From the NCBI RefSeq assembly GCF_022009635.1, contig NZ_CP091716.1, positions 6,628,501 to 6,692,500 of the forward strand: a stretch of DNA of 64,000 nt, in the 5' to 3' direction. The position numbers were made by a program, and so were the translations under genes. The notes under the pieces were generated by a model. The model had not been told where the DNA came from and ran no database searches. It saw nothing but the letters and a program-made list of their open reading frames with translations. This document shows positions 8,520 through 18,606 of the stretch, one piece after another. Position 1 is the first letter of the stretch; every line of letters starts with the position of its first letter. The DNA comes from Variovorax paradoxus (lineage in GTDB: Bacteria; Pseudomonadota; Gammaproteobacteria; Burkholderiales; Burkholderiaceae_C).

Positions 8520-9341
8520 TCACGCCGCCACCCTCCTCAAACTGCTCACGTCATCCACAGTCCCAAGGTAGGCCTCGACAACACGCGGATCAGCCTGCAC
8601 CTCACCAGGAGAGCCGGTAGCCAGTACCTCCCCCTGGTTCATGGCAAGCACCCGGTCGGACACTTTGGAAACAAGCGACATGTCGTGCTCGACCATCAGC
8701 ACGGACACCCCCAGCTCATGCTGGATGTCCTGGATCCAGAACGCCATGTCCGCCGTCTCTTCGACATTGAGCCCCGACGACGGCTCGTCGAGCAGCAGCA
8801 GCTTGGGTTCGGTGCACAAGGCACGCGCCAGCTCCACCACCTTGCGAACGCCATAAGGCAACCCCGCCACCATCGAATCGCGATGATGCTGCAGGTCCAG
8901 CAACTCGATCACCTGCTCCGCCTTCTCGCGCGCCGCGATCTCCGCGCGCCGCGTCGCGGGCGTGAAGAACACCTCGCTCCAGAACCCCGTCTGCCGGTGC
9001 GTGTGGCGGCCGATCAGCAGGTTGTGCAACACCGTCGCATGCTCGAACAGCTCGATGTTCTGGAACGTGCGCGCAATGCCCAGCGCCGCGATCGCATGCG
9101 GCGCCTGCTGCGTCAGCGCGAGCGGGCCGCCCTCTTCGCCATGCCAGGTGATCTCGCCCGTGGTCGGCGTGTAGATGCGGCTGATCAGGTTGAACACCGT
9201 CGTCTTGCCAGCGCCGTTCGGCCCGATCAGCGTGAACACCTCGCCGCGCCGCACGTCGAAGCTCACCTTGTTCACCGCAAGCACGCCGCCGAAGCGCACG
9301 CTCAGCTCCTTCGCGGAAAGAAGAATGTCACCGCTGCTCAT
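8520..9341 (-). CDS. livG: ABC transporter ATP-binding protein, LivG type
   Basis: This 273-residue ATPase has Walker [10 protein letters not shown], a LivG-specific [12 protein letters not shown] segment, and Walker [13 protein letters not shown] followed by [24 protein letters not shown]. The chosen ATG overlaps the LivM stop as ATGA, so translation is probably coupled. Open frame continues upstream but is antisense shadow of LivM. In place of the usual LPYGxQR signature it reads [16 protein letters not shown], with the canonical glycine-rich signature shifted, as in other LivG proteins. It pairs with LivF beneath LivHM. Confidence 0.92.
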   Translation of the reverse strand: MSSGDILLSAKELSVRFGGVLAVNKVSFDVRRGEVFTLIGPNGAGKTTVFNLISRIYTPTTGEITWHGEEGGPLALTQQAPHAIAALGIARTFQNIELFEHATVLHNLLIGRHTHRQTGFWSEVFFTPATRRAEIAAREKAEQVIELLDLQHHRDSMVAGLPYGVRKVVELARALCTEPKLLLLDEPSSGLNVEETADMAFWIQDIQHELGVSVLMVEHDMSLVSKVSDRVLAMNQGEVLATGSPGEVQADPRVVEAYLGTVDDVSSLRRVAA

Positions 9342-10414
9342 CTCAGGCGATCCGACTTGGTGAACGACTTCTGCCGCTTGAACAACCCCTTGCGGTAGAA
9401 CGGAAAGAGCTGCAGCCAGGTGCGCACCTTGAGCCAGCGCCCGTACAGCCCCAGCGGCTCGAACAGCACGAAGGCGATCAGCACCACGCCATACACCAGC
9501 CCCTGCAGCCCCGGTGCCTGCCCGATGGCCTCGGGCAGCCAGTCCTTGCCGATGGAGATCAGCTGCGGCATCGCGATCAGGAAGATCGCGCCCAGGAATG
9601 CGCCGTGCACCGAGCCCAGCCCGCCGATCACCACCATCAGCAGCAGGTCGATCGATTGAAGGATGCTGAACTGGTCCGGCGAGATGAAGCTCAGCTTGTG
9701 CGCATACAGCGCGCCGCCCAGCCCCGCGAGCGCGGCCGAGATCGCGAACGACATCGTCTTGTAGCGCGCCAGGTGAATGCCCATGCTCTGCGCCGAGATC
9801 TCCGAATCGCGGATGGCGACGAAGGCCCGCCCCGTCGGCGAGCGCAGCAGGTTCAGGATGCCCAGCGTGGCCAGCACCGCCACCACCAAGCACAGGAAGT
9901 AGAAGCCCTCGCCCGAACCCAGCGACCAGCCGAAGAGCTGCGGCGACTTCACATGCAGCCCGGCGTTGCCGCCCGTCACGCTCTCCCAGCGCGCGAACAC
10001 CTCCTCCACGATGAAGCCGAACGACAGCGTGGCAATGCCCAGGTAGATCCCCTTCACGCGCAGCGCCGGCAGCGCGACCACCACGCCCACCGCCGCCGAC
10101 AGCGCCGCAGCCGCGACCAATGCGAGCGGAAACGGCACGCCCAGATTCGTCAGCACACCCTGCGTGTACGCCCCCGCGCCCAGGAACGCCGCATGCCCGA
10201 TGGAGAACTGCCCGGTAAAGCCGGCCAGCAGCATCAGCCCCAGGCCGACGATGCCGTAGATCAGCACGAAGGTCAGCTGCGCGAGCCAGTACTCGTCGAT
10301 GACCCACGGCGCGGCCAGCAGGAACGCCACGAGCAGGCCATACCAGAACATGTGGCCGCCGTGACGCGCGAGGCGGATGTCCTGGTCGTAGCTTGTCTTG
10401 AAGATGAAGCGCAT
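9338..10414 (-). CDS. livM: Branched-chain amino acid-type ABC transporter permease, LivM
   Basis: This 358-residue membrane permease has about eight to ten hydrophobic segments and typical LivM runs such as [20 protein letters not shown] near the N-terminus and [16 protein letters not shown] in the middle. It forms the channel with LivH. The start is 7 nt after the LivH stop, and the stop overlaps the LivG start. The last 30 residues are basic and cytoplasmic. Confidence 0.93.
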   Translation of the reverse strand: MRFIFKTSYDQDIRLARHGGHMFWYGLLVAFLLAAPWVIDEYWLAQLTFVLIYGIVGLGLMLLAGFTGQFSIGHAAFLGAGAYTQGVLTNLGVPFPLALVAAAALSAAVGVVVALPALRVKGIYLGIATLSFGFIVEEVFARWESVTGGNAGLHVKSPQLFGWSLGSGEGFYFLCLVVAVLATLGILNLLRSPTGRAFVAIRDSEISAQSMGIHLARYKTMSFAISAALAGLGGALYAHKLSFISPDQFSILQSIDLLLMVVIGGLGSVHGAFLGAIFLIAMPQLISIGKDWLPEAIGQAPGLQGLVYGVVLIAFVLFEPLGLYGRWLKVRTWLQLFPFYRKGLFKRQKSFTKSDRLR

Positions 10415-10421
10415 ATGGGAC

Positions 10422-11297
10422 TTACACCTTCTTGCGGAGCTTTTCGCCGAACAGCCCGTTGGGCTTGATCATGAGCATCAGCAACACCACGATGTACGGC
10501 GCCGTGTCCTTGAAGCCGTCCGGCAGGTAGAAGCCCGCGAACGACTCGACGATGCCGATGACCAGCCCGCCGACGATCGCGCCGGGCAGGCTGCCGAAGC
10601 CGCCCACCACCGCCGCCGGAAAGGCCTTGAGCCCGATGAAGCCCATGTTCGCGTGCACGAAGGTGATGGGCGCGAGCAGCATGCCCGCAATCGCCGCCAC
10701 CGCCGCCGCCAGGCCCCACACCAGCCCGTTGAGCCGCTTCACCGGAATGCCCATGTAGTAGGCCGCCAGCTGGTTCTGCGACGAGGCCTGCATCGCGATG
10801 CCGAGCTTGCTGTAGCGGAACATCGCGAACAGCAGGCCGCACAGCACCGCGGTGGCGATGATGATCGCGAGCTGCTCCAGGTTGACCACCAGCTCGCCCA
10901 GCTTCCAGATCTGGTCCTTGTAGGGCACGGCCAGCGTGTGGGTCTCGGTGCCGATGCCGGGCACCATGGTGATGACACCACGCGCCACGTAGGCGATGCC
11001 GATGGTCAGCATGACGATGGAGAACTGCGGCTGCCCCAGGATCGAGCGGATCACCACCAGCTCCAGCAGCACGCCGAAGGCCGCCATCGCCACCACCGCG
11101 AGGATGGCCGCGAGCCAGAACGGCATGCCGAACAGCGACATGCCCGCGAACGCGCCGAAGGCGCCCAGCATCATCAGGTCGCCCTGCGCGAAGCTCACGG
11201 TCTCGGTGGCCTTGTAGATCAGCACGAAGCCCAGCGCGATCAGGCCGTAGATGCAGCCCTGCGCGATGCCCGACAGCAGCAGTTGAAGAATCTGCAT
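10422..11297 (-). CDS. livH: Branched-chain amino acid-type ABC transporter permease, LivH
   Basis: This 291-residue permease starts MQILQLLLSGIAQGCIYGLI, the canonical LivH opening, and carries SFAQGDLMMLGAFGAF and GGFGSLPGAIVGGLVIGI. There are about eight membrane segments. It is the first transport gene of the unit and begins 14 bp after the AraC regulator stop, so the regulator may be co-transcribed with it. Frame upstream of the ATG overlaps the regulator and is not coding here. Confidence 0.93.
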   Translation of the reverse strand: MQILQLLLSGIAQGCIYGLIALGFVLIYKATETVSFAQGDLMMLGAFGAFAGMSLFGMPFWLAAILAVVAMAAFGVLLELVVIRSILGQPQFSIVMLTIGIAYVARGVITMVPGIGTETHTLAVPYKDQIWKLGELVVNLEQLAIIIATAVLCGLLFAMFRYSKLGIAMQASSQNQLAAYYMGIPVKRLNGLVWGLAAAVAAIAGMLLAPITFVHANMGFIGLKAFPAAVVGGFGSLPGAIVGGLVIGIVESFAGFYLPDGFKDTAPYIVVLLMLMIKPNGLFGEKLRKKV

Positions 11298-11311
11298 GCC
11301 CGCCGCCCGCG

Positions 11312-12142
11312 CTACTGACGGAAGCCGCCGGCCAGGTCGTGCAGCGCGAGGCGGCGCGAGCCGGCCACGATGTCGCTGGGCTTGAGGCCGTAGACCTGGC
11401 GGATCGAATGGCTGAAATGCGTGGAGTCGGGGTAGCCGGTGTCGAGCGCGATGTCGGTGAGCGTGCTGCCCTGCTGCACGTAGCGCAGCAGGCTGCGCGC
11501 GCGCTTCCATGCGCGGAAGGCGCGGAAGGCCATGCCGGTCTCCTGCTTGAACAGGTGCAGGAAGCGCGAGAACGACAGGTGCACCGACGCGGCGCACTCC
11601 TCGGCCGACATCGGCGTGGCGGGGTCGGCGTTGATGGCGTCGGCCACCTTGCGGATGCGCGCGTCGAGCACGCGCGGCGCGAGCGCCTCGCCGAAGAACA
11701 GCGCGTCGAAGTCGAAGCCCTCGAAGTTCATGCCGCGCGCAGAGGCGGCCAGCAGGTGCGCATGCGCCTCGCGCACGCGCTGCACGAAGGCCGGCGCATC
11801 GACCGGGCCGCAGTGCTGCAGGAAGGCCGGCAGGCGCGCGGGGTCGACCGACTCCGACTCCACCAGCAGGTTGAAGATCAGCGGATGCGCGCTCTCCACC
11901 TGGTGCGGCACGTGCGGCGGCACGACGATGAATTCACCGGTGAGCCACGCGCCGCCGCCGACGCGGATGCGGTTCGGCGGCGCGCCGGCGGGCGACACGT
12001 ACACGCCGTGCCCGCCCATCGTGCGTTCGGCGGCCGCGCCGAGCAGGCCGGCGTAGAACACGCGGTGCGGCGTGAGCCACATCAGGCGCTCGCCCTGCCG
12101 TGCGGCGCCGCTTGCCGCCGGCGTCGTCCTCGTTCGCTGCAT
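11312..12142 (-). CDS. AraC family transcriptional regulator
   Basis: This 276-residue regulator has an N-terminal cupin-like sensing region and a C-terminal double helix-turn-helix of AraC type. The latter includes SFSRFLHLFKQETGMAFRAF and DIALDTGYPDSTHFSHSIRQ. The start at 12142 is chosen because AGGAGA lies about 9 nt upstream; an in-frame ATG at 12160 has no such site. It heads the minus-strand liv/ligase unit with 14 bp to livH, which suggests it controls that unit, possibly in response to the transported acid. The effector is unknown. Confidence 0.88.
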   Translation of the reverse strand: MQRTRTTPAASGAARQGERLMWLTPHRVFYAGLLGAAAERTMGGHGVYVSPAGAPPNRIRVGGGAWLTGEFIVVPPHVPHQVESAHPLIFNLLVESESVDPARLPAFLQHCGPVDAPAFVQRVREAHAHLLAASARGMNFEGFDFDALFFGEALAPRVLDARIRKVADAINADPATPMSAEECAASVHLSFSRFLHLFKQETGMAFRAFRAWKRARSLLRYVQQGSTLTDIALDTGYPDSTHFSHSIRQVYGLKPSDIVAGSRRLALHDLAGGFRQ

Positions 12143-12253
12143 GGTGCTTGTCTCCTGCATCGGTGGACTGCCGCTTCGAGGCGGCGTCCTTTGTTGGCTG
12201 GATCGTAGCGGCGCGGGCCGCCGGCGCGGCATCGATTTGCGCGGGGACTTTCC

Positions 12254-13195
12254 CTAGGCTTCGGCGAAGGCCCGGCGCAGTTCGGCGGCGCACAGCGCCA
12301 CTGCGGTGTTGGCCTCGTCGAGCACCTTGCCCATGGGCACGAAGCCGTGGATCTGGCGCTCGAAGCACACGTACACGGCGCGGTTGCCGGCGGCGGTGAG
12401 CGCGTCGGCATACGCGGCGCCCTCGTCGCGCAGCGGGTCGTAGCCGGCGGTAAGCACCAGCGCGGGCGGCAGCTTCGACAGGTCCGCGTGCAGCAGCGGC
12501 GAGGCGCGCCAGTCGAGGTCCTGCGCCGGATCGGTGATGTAGTGGTCGTGGAAGTAGGCCATGGTGTCGCGGGTCAGCAGGTAGCCCTGGCCGTTGGACT
12601 GGTGCGAGGGATGGCCGCGGCGCATGTCGGTGGCCGGGTAGATCAGCAGCTGGAAGGCCACGGGCAGGTCGCCCGCATCGCGCGCGGCGATGGCCACCGC
12701 CGCCGCGAGGTTGCCGCCCGCGCTGTCACCGCCCACCGCCAGGCGGCTCGCGTCGAGCCCCAGCGTCGCGGCCTCGCGGCGTACCCAGCGGGTGGCGGCC
12801 AGCGCGTCGTCGAAGGCGGCTGGGAAGCGGTGCTCCGGCGCCATGCGGTAGTCGACCGCAACCACCGCGCAGCCCGCGCCGTTGGCCAGCTCGCGGCACA
12901 GCACGTCGTGCGTGTCGAGGTCGCCGATGACCCAGCCGCCGCCGTGGTAGTACACCAGCACGGGCAGCGGGCCCACGCCGGAGCCCATCGGACGGTACAG
13001 GCGCACCGGGATGGTGCCGTGCGGCCCGTCGGCGGCGAGGTCGCGCACCTCGGCCACTTCGGCCGGTAGCGGCTGGGTGGCGGTGCGGCGGTCGCGGTAG
13101 AAGGCCCGCGCGTCGGCCGGCGAAAGCGTGTGGGTCGGCGGAATGCCGCGCGCCTCGATGAAGTCGAGCAATGCGCGCGCCTGGGGATGCAGCAT
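12254..13195 (-). CDS. Alpha/beta hydrolase of the hormone-sensitive lipase family
   Basis: This 313-residue esterase/lipase has the HSL oxyanion motif HGGG (residues 84-87), the nucleophile motif GDSAGG with Ser158, and late acid and histidine motifs in GYDPLRDEG and QIHGFV. The start at 13195 is preferred because GGAG lies a few bases upstream; an in-frame start at 13234 lacks a site. It probably cleaves short-chain esters in the cytoplasm, as there is no signal peptide. It lies between PurT and the AraC regulator on the same strand and has no clear pathway link. Confidence 0.9.
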   Translation of the reverse strand: MLHPQARALLDFIEARGIPPTHTLSPADARAFYRDRRTATQPLPAEVAEVRDLAADGPHGTIPVRLYRPMGSGVGPLPVLVYYHGGGWVIGDLDTHDVLCRELANGAGCAVVAVDYRMAPEHRFPAAFDDALAATRWVRREAATLGLDASRLAVGGDSAGGNLAAAVAIAARDAGDLPVAFQLLIYPATDMRRGHPSHQSNGQGYLLTRDTMAYFHDHYITDPAQDLDWRASPLLHADLSKLPPALVLTAGYDPLRDEGAAYADALTAAGNRAVYVCFERQIHGFVPMGKVLDEANTAVALCAAELRRAFAEA

Positions 13196-13258
13196 GGTGT
13201 CTCCGGTGGATTCGCCCGACCATGCCCGTGCCATCGCGGCGCGGCTTGCGGAAACTGG

Positions 13259-14461
13259 CTATGCCTTGCGGGGTTTCACGCGCGAAGCGGCTTCCTTGGC
13301 CAGCTTGCGGGCCGTGTCGGTGTCGGCCGCGTGCACCAGCGCCACGCCCATGCGGCGCTTGGTGAAGCTCTCGGGCTTGCCGAACAGGCGCACTTCGCTG
13401 CCGGGCACCTGCAGCGCATCGGCCACGCCGTCGAATGCGATGCCGGTGGCGTCCACGCCGCCGTAGATCACGGCGCTGGCGCCCGGGCTCTTGAGCGAGG
13501 TGTCGACCGGCAGGCCGAGGATGGCGCGCGCATGCAGCTCGAATTCGTTCTGCCACTGCGTGGCCATGGTGACCATGCCGGTGTCGTGCGGGCGCGGGCT
13601 GACTTCGCTGAACCACACCTCGTCGCCCTTCACGAAGAGTTCCACGCCGAACAGGCCCTGGCCGCCCAGGTCTGCGGTGACGGCCTGCGCGATCTGCTGC
13701 GCCTTCGCGAGCGCGGCGGGGGCCATGGGGTGCGGCTGCCAGCTTTCCACGTAGTCGCCGCTGACCTGCACATGGCCGATGGGGTCGCAGAACTTCGTTT
13801 CCACGCTGCCTGCGGCATCCTTGGCGCGCACGGTCAGCAGGGTGATCTCGTAGTCGAAGTCGATGAAGCCTTCGACGATCACCCGGCCATGGCTCACGCG
13901 GCCGCCGGCCATGGCGTAGTCCCAGGCCTTCTGCACGTCGGCCGGGCCGTCGATCTTGCTCTGGCCCTTGCCGGAGCTGCTCATCACGGGCTTGACGATG
14001 CAGGGGTAGCCGATGCCCGCATCGATGGCGGCCTGCAGCTCGGCCAGCGAGTCGCAGAACTTGTAGGGGCTGGTGGGCACGCCCAGCGTCTCGGCGGCCA
14101 GGCGGCGGATGCCTTCGCGGTCCATCGTGAGGCGGGCGGCGCGGGCGGTGGGAATCACGCGCACCACGCCGGCGTCTTCGAGCTGCTGCAGCATGGGCGT
14201 GGCGATGGCCTCGATCTCGGGCACCACCAGCGCGGGCTTCTCGGCCTCGATCAGCGCTTTCAGCTGCTCTGGGTCGCTCATGGTGATGGTGCGCGCATGG
14301 TGCGACACCTGCTGGCCGGGGGCGTTCTCGTAGCGGTCGACGGCGATGGTCTCGACGCCGAGGCGCTGCAGGGCGATCAGCACCTCCTTGCCGAGTTCAC
14401 CGGAGCCGAGCAGCATCACGCGGGTGGCGGAGGGAGAAAGGGGGGTGCCGAGGGTGGTCAT
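13259..14461 (-). CDS. purT: Formate-dependent phosphoribosylglycinamide formyltransferase (PurT)
   Basis: This 400-residue ATP-grasp enzyme makes formyl-GAR from GAR, formate and ATP in purine synthesis. The opening [20 protein letters not shown], the [15 protein letters not shown]-binding loop, and [17 protein letters not shown] are diagnostic. Length fits the family (about 390-400). Open frame upstream of 14461 is shadow. It uses formate and ATP rather than formyl-tetrahydrofolate. Its neighbours are unrelated catabolic genes. Confidence 0.95.
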   Translation of the reverse strand: MTTLGTPLSPSATRVMLLGSGELGKEVLIALQRLGVETIAVDRYENAPGQQVSHHARTITMSDPEQLKALIEAEKPALVVPEIEAIATPMLQQLEDAGVVRVIPTARAARLTMDREGIRRLAAETLGVPTSPYKFCDSLAELQAAIDAGIGYPCIVKPVMSSSGKGQSKIDGPADVQKAWDYAMAGGRVSHGRVIVEGFIDFDYEITLLTVRAKDAAGSVETKFCDPIGHVQVSGDYVESWQPHPMAPAALAKAQQIAQAVTADLGGQGLFGVELFVKGDEVWFSEVSPRPHDTGMVTMATQWQNEFELHARAILGLPVDTSLKSPGASAVIYGGVDATGIAFDGVADALQVPGSEVRLFGKPESFTKRRMGVALVHAADTDTARKLAKEAASRVKPRKA

Positions 14462-14639
14462 GGTCACGGGACAGGAAGATGGGGGAAGAAAAGCAACCGC
14501 AGCACTGTAAGCCACCCGCCGGCCCCCGGTGTCACGCGCGGCAACGGCGGGGGTGCGGGGCTGATCCACAATCGATGCTCCCTGCCGCGGCGCTCGCCCC
14601 CGCGCACCCCGTTTTTTTGTTTCTTCAAGGAGTTTTCTC

Positions 14640-15488
14640 ATGGCTATCCAGACTGTCGGCATCATCGGCGCCGGAACGATGGGCAACGGCATCGCGCAGG
14701 CCTGCGCGGTGGCCGGCGTGAAGGTGGTGATGGTCGACATCGCCCAGGCGGCGGTCGACAAGGGCCTGGCCACGGTGTCGGGCAGCCTCGACCGCCTGAT
14801 CAAGAAGGAAAAGCTCACCGCCGAGCAGAAGACCGCCGCGCTGGCGCTCATCCAGGGCTCCACCAACTACGAAGACCTCAAGAGCGCGCAGCTGGTCATC
14901 GAGGCCGCCACCGAGAACCACGCGCTCAAGCTCAAGATCCTCAAGCAGGTCGACGAGATGCTGGCGCCCGAGGTCATCATCGCCTCGAATACCTCGTCCA
15001 TCTCGATCACGCAGCTGGCCGCCGCCACCTCGCGCGCCGACCGCTTCATCGGCATGCACTTCTTCAACCCGGTGCCGATGATGGCGCTGGTGGAGCTGAT
15101 CCGCGGCTACCTCACGAGCGACGCCACGCACGACACGGTGAAGGAACTGGCCGAGCGCCTGGGCAAGTCGCCGATCACGGTGAAGAACGCCCCGGGCTTC
15201 GTGGTCAACCGCATCCTGGTGCCGATGATCAACGAGGCTTTCTTCGTGCTGTCCGAGGGCATCGCCACGGCGGAAGACATCGACGCCGGCATGAAGCTGG
15301 GCTGCAACCAGCCCATCGGCCCGCTGGCGCTGGCCGACATGATCGGCCTGGACGTGTGCCTGGCGGTGATGGAGGTCTACCTCGAGCAGTTCGGCGACTC
15401 CAAGTACCGCCCCTGCCCGCTGCTGAAGGAAATGGTCGCCGCCGGCCAGCTCGGCCGCAAGACGGGCCGCGGCGTCTACACCTACTGA
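14640..15488 (+). CDS. 3-hydroxybutyryl-CoA dehydrogenase
   Basis: This 282-residue enzyme has the NAD-binding [14 protein letters not shown] (residues 9-22), SNTSSISIT and the HFFNPVPMM segment with the catalytic histidine, followed by a glutamate in VELIRG. It oxidises 3-hydroxyacyl-CoA (usually 3-hydroxybutyryl-CoA) to the 3-oxo form. Length is exactly that of the short, single-function family (about 282). AAGGAG lies before the ATG. It is followed 34 bp later by a crotonase gene, so the two probably act in sequence in a short-chain acyl-CoA pathway. Confidence 0.94.
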   Translation: MAIQTVGIIGAGTMGNGIAQACAVAGVKVVMVDIAQAAVDKGLATVSGSLDRLIKKEKLTAEQKTAALALIQGSTNYEDLKSAQLVIEAATENHALKLKILKQVDEMLAPEVIIASNTSSISITQLAAATSRADRFIGMHFFNPVPMMALVELIRGYLTSDATHDTVKELAERLGKSPITVKNAPGFVVNRILVPMINEAFFVLSEGIATAEDIDAGMKLGCNQPIGPLALADMIGLDVCLAVMEVYLEQFGDSKYRPCPLLKEMVAAGQLGRKTGRGVYTY

Positions 15489-15522
15489 GCAACAGAACCA
15501 TAACAACACGGAGACAAGACCG

Positions 15523-16338
15523 ATGACCGCGACCCCCACCACCCCGCCGGCGGAAGGCTGCATCGACACCCAGGTGCTCGACCACGTGCTGCTGATCGGC
15601 ATCAACCGCCCCGCCAAGCGCAACGGCTGGACGCCGCCGATGTTCAAGCAACTGGCCGAGGCCTACACCCGGCTCGACGACGACCCGAACCTGCGCGTGG
15701 GCGTGCTGCACGCGTTCGGCGACCACTTCACGGCGGGCCTGGACCTGCCGGCGGTCACCGAATACATGAAGCGCGGCGAGAAGGCGATTCCCGCCGGCCT
15801 GGTGGAGCCGCACGACTTCGGCCTGCCCGGCTACCGCCGCCGCACCAAGCCGATGGTGGTGGCCGTCAAGGGCATCTGTTTCACGGTGGGCATCGAGCTG
15901 ATGCTGGGCGCCGACATCGTGGTGGCGGCCGACAACTGCCGCTTCTCGCAGATGGAAGTGCAGCGCGGCATCATGGCCACGGGCGGTGCCACGCTGCGCA
16001 TGGCCGAGCGCGCCGGTGTGGGCAACGCGATGCTGCACCTGCTCACGGCCGACGAGTTCGACAGCGCCGAGGCCTATCGCCTGAACTTCGTGCAGAAGGT
16101 GGTGCCGGCCGGACAGGAGCTCGACGCGGCGCTGGCCATCGCCCAGCGCATCGCGGCGCAGGCGCCGCTGGCGGTGGTGGCCACGCGGCTGAACGTCATC
16201 AAGGCGGTGGAGCAAGGTCCGCTGGCCGCGGTGTCGGAATTCATCGAGACGCAGAAGCGCCTGTCGAACAGCGAAGACGCCGCGGAGGGCGTGCGCTCCT
16301 TCGTCGAACGCCGTCCGGCCCGCTTCAGCGGCCGCTGA
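15523..16338 (+). CDS. Crotonase/enoyl-CoA hydratase family protein
   Basis: This 271-residue crotonase-fold protein shows the oxyanion-hole segments AFGDHFTAGLDLP and MLGADIVVAADNCRFSQMEVQRGIMATGGATLRMAERAG. Two of the usual catalytic positions are hard to confirm, since the second segment lacks the common GGG/E arrangement. It may therefore be a hydratase, an isomerase or a relative with another reaction. It forms an apparent operon with the dehydrogenase upstream. Length is normal for the family. Confidence 0.88.
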   Translation: MTATPTTPPAEGCIDTQVLDHVLLIGINRPAKRNGWTPPMFKQLAEAYTRLDDDPNLRVGVLHAFGDHFTAGLDLPAVTEYMKRGEKAIPAGLVEPHDFGLPGYRRRTKPMVVAVKGICFTVGIELMLGADIVVAADNCRFSQMEVQRGIMATGGATLRMAERAGVGNAMLHLLTADEFDSAEAYRLNFVQKVVPAGQELDAALAIAQRIAAQAPLAVVATRLNVIKAVEQGPLAAVSEFIETQKRLSNSEDAAEGVRSFVERRPARFSGR

Positions 16339-16375
16339 CCCGGTTTCGACTCACCTCCAGACAAAAACAATCACC

Positions 16376-17716
16376 ATGCCTCTTTCCACAGCACGCACGG
16401 CGCTTGCCGCCGCCCTCACCCTGCTCGCAGTGAACACCACCAACGCACAGACGCCCGCGCCCGCCGCGCTGCCCGACCCCGCGGCCACCTCGGTCGATGC
16501 GATGGGCTGGATGAAGGGCTTCCCGCCCCCGCCCGACAAGCTCATCACCTTCGACAACCCGGCCGGCGGCGTGTTTCCGCGCACGCGCTGGAGCTTCTCG
16601 CACGTGCGCGAGACGGTGCCCACCGCCAACGTGTGGCGTGGCGCAGGCGCGGCCAGCCCGCTGCCGTCGGCAACTTCGCCGGTGCAGATCGAGGCCGTGA
16701 CGTTCAAGCCCCTTGGAAGTACAGGCAGCGACCAGACGCTCAACTTCGCCCAGATGATCTCCGGCACCTACACCGACGGCATCCTCGTGATGCACCGCGG
16801 CAAGGTGGTCTACGAGAAGTACTTCGGCGCGCTCACGCCCGAGCGTCCGCACATCGCGATGTCGGTCACCAAGTCCTTCGTGGGCACGCTGGCGGCCATC
16901 CTCGCGGACGAAGGCAAGCTCGACCCGGCCGCGCCCGTCACCAAGTACATCCCCGAGCTGAAAGACACCGCATACGGCGACGCCACCGTGCGCCAGGTGA
17001 TGGACATGACCGTGGGCGTGCACTACTCCGAGAACTACGCCGACCCCAAGGCCGAGATCTGGGACTACGCCCGCGCCGGCGGCATGCTGGTGCAGGGCCC
17101 CGGCTATGCGGGTCCGAAGTCGTTCTACGAATTCCTCGTCACGCTGAAGAAGGAAGGCGAGCACGGCGACGCCTTCGCCTACAAGACGGTCAACGCCGAG
17201 GTGCTGGCCTGGATCGTGCGCCGCGCCAGCAACCAGTCGCTGGCCGACCTGCTGAGCGAGAAGATCTGGCGCCGCATCGGCGCCGAACAGGACGCGTATT
17301 TCATGGTCGACCGCATCGGCACCGAGTCGGGCGGCGGCGGCCTGAACACTGTTCTGCGCGACCTGGTCCGCTTCGGCGAGACCATGCGCAACGACGGCCG
17401 CGCGTCCAACGGCCAGCAGGCCATTCCGAAGGCGGTGGTGGAAGACATCCGCCGCGGCGGCGACCCAGCCAAGTTCGTCAAGGCCGGCTACCCGCTGCTG
17501 CAGGGCTGGTCGTACCGCGACATGTGGTGGGTCTCGCACAACCCGCATGGCGCCTACATGGCGCGCGGCATCCACGGACAGAGCATCTACGTGGACCCGA
17601 AGGCCGAGATGGTCATCGTGCGCTACGCCGCGCACCCGGTGGCGGCCAACGGCGCGAACGACCCGCTGACCCTGCCCGCGTTCCAGGCGATGGGCGAGGC
17701 GCTGATGCGCCGCTGA
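16376..17716 (+). CDS. Exported serine hydrolase, beta-lactamase class C / NylB-like
   Basis: This 446-residue protein has a signal peptide (about residues 1-24, ending NTTNAQ). The penicillin-binding/beta-lactamase fold has the SxxK motif S163-V-T-K166. The segment around GVHYSENYADPKAEI and the later NAEVLAWIVRRAS strongly recall 6-aminohexanoate-dimer hydrolase (NylB) and its carboxylesterase relatives, including the tyrosine region. It would act in the periplasm on an amide or ester. Its link to the dehydrogenase/crotonase pair 37 bp upstream is only positional. A terminator follows at once. Confidence 0.85.
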   Translation: MPLSTARTALAAALTLLAVNTTNAQTPAPAALPDPAATSVDAMGWMKGFPPPPDKLITFDNPAGGVFPRTRWSFSHVRETVPTANVWRGAGAASPLPSATSPVQIEAVTFKPLGSTGSDQTLNFAQMISGTYTDGILVMHRGKVVYEKYFGALTPERPHIAMSVTKSFVGTLAAILADEGKLDPAAPVTKYIPELKDTAYGDATVRQVMDMTVGVHYSENYADPKAEIWDYARAGGMLVQGPGYAGPKSFYEFLVTLKKEGEHGDAFAYKTVNAEVLAWIVRRASNQSLADLLSEKIWRRIGAEQDAYFMVDRIGTESGGGGLNTVLRDLVRFGETMRNDGRASNGQQAIPKAVVEDIRRGGDPAKFVKAGYPLLQGWSYRDMWWVSHNPHGAYMARGIHGQSIYVDPKAEMVIVRYAAHPVAANGANDPLTLPAFQAMGEALMRR

Positions 17717-17718
17717 CG

Positions 17719-17736
17719 AGCCCCGCGGGGCTTTTA
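17719..17736. terminator. Rho-independent terminator
   Basis: A compact stem AGCCCCGCGGGGCT is followed by TTTTAT. It lies in the 20 bp between the convergent stops of the serine hydrolase gene and coaX and ends the plus-strand unit. Confidence 0.75.
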
Positions 17737-18516
17737 TCAGCCCCGCGCTTCGGCGATGACCAGGAGCCCGTCCATGATCAGGCTCTCGACCAGCTCGAAA
17801 TGCCCGTTCATGACGGGCGCCATCTTCCAGCCCGCGCCGCCGGTCATGTAGCAGGCGGGCTCGGCACCGCAGTGCGAGCGCACGTGCTGCACCATCCGCT
17901 CCACCGCGCCGGCGATGGCGTAGGTGCCGCCGCTGGTGAGCGCGTCGCTGGTGTTGGTGGGAAATTCGCGCACCTCGCCGGTCGGCACGTGCAGCCCGGC
18001 CGTGCCCGACTCCAGCGCCCGCAGCATGATGCCGTGGCCCGGCAGGATCAGGCCGCCGAGGAACTTGCCCTCGGCATCGATCGCCTCGACCGTCACGGCC
18101 GTGCCGATCAGCACCACCACCATCGGCCGCGGCGGCTCGCCCGGCCGCTCCGCCAGCATGCGGTGGCGCGCGCCGATCATCGCCACGAAGCGATCGGCGC
18201 CCAGGCGCGTGGGGTGGTCGTAGCCGTTCACGATGCCGGCCTCGCCCGCGCTCGACATCACCCAGCGCGCCGGGCAGTCGAAGCGCTCGACGATCTGCTC
18301 CTCGGCACGGCGCCGTACCGCGTCGCCGGCCACCACGCAGCCCAGCATGGAGCCGGGGGCGGGCAAGTCGGCCCACGGGCCGTCGGCCAGCCGTTCGATG
18401 TGGTCCAGGAATTCCGCGCCCTGCGCCTGCAACGCGGCGCCGGGGCGGGCCGAGTCGTAGAGCGCCCACTTGAGGCGGGTATTGCCGATGTCGATAGCGA
18501 GGAAGGGGGATGCCAT
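17737..18516 (-). CDS. coaX: Type III pantothenate kinase
   Basis: This 259-residue kinase carries out the first step of coenzyme A synthesis, phosphorylating pantothenate. The N-terminal phosphate loop [13 protein letters not shown] (residues 6-18), the [11 protein letters not shown] segment and the [10 protein letters not shown] motif are diagnostic for CoaX. In many beta-proteobacteria it sits beside birA; here its neighbour is a rhodanese gene instead. There is no Shine-Dalgarno; a strong AATAAT -10-like hexamer lies 7 nt before the ATG, suggesting a leaderless message. Confidence 0.94.
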   Translation of the reverse strand: MASPFLAIDIGNTRLKWALYDSARPGAALQAQGAEFLDHIERLADGPWADLPAPGSMLGCVVAGDAVRRRAEEQIVERFDCPARWVMSSAGEAGIVNGYDHPTRLGADRFVAMIGARHRMLAERPGEPPRPMVVVLIGTAVTVEAIDAEGKFLGGLILPGHGIMLRALESGTAGLHVPTGEVREFPTNTSDALTSGGTYAIAGAVERMVQHVRSHCGAEPACYMTGGAGWKMAPVMNGHFELVESLIMDGLLVIAEARG

Positions 18517-18523
18517 GCGCCGG

Positions 18524-18529
18524 ATTATT
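18524..18529 (-). promoter_or_regulatory. -10-like element of coaX, leaderless type
   Basis: On the minus strand the hexamer AATAAT (5 of 6 to TATAAT) ends 7 nt before the coaX ATG at 18516. Transcription starting the usual distance downstream would begin at or next to the start codon. No clear -35 was found at 16-18 nt spacing. Confidence 0.45.
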
Positions 18530-18606
18530 GCGACTTTGTGTCTTGCTCTGCTGGCGGGTGCGTCGCATGCGCGGCAGGGGCCCGCGCGAGGCCTGCGCGT
18601 TGCGGT

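Noticed and set aside
8282..8571. Several open frames on both strands in the livG-livF gap
   Set aside because: They arise from the GC-rich palindrome, mirror one another and have no ribosome site.
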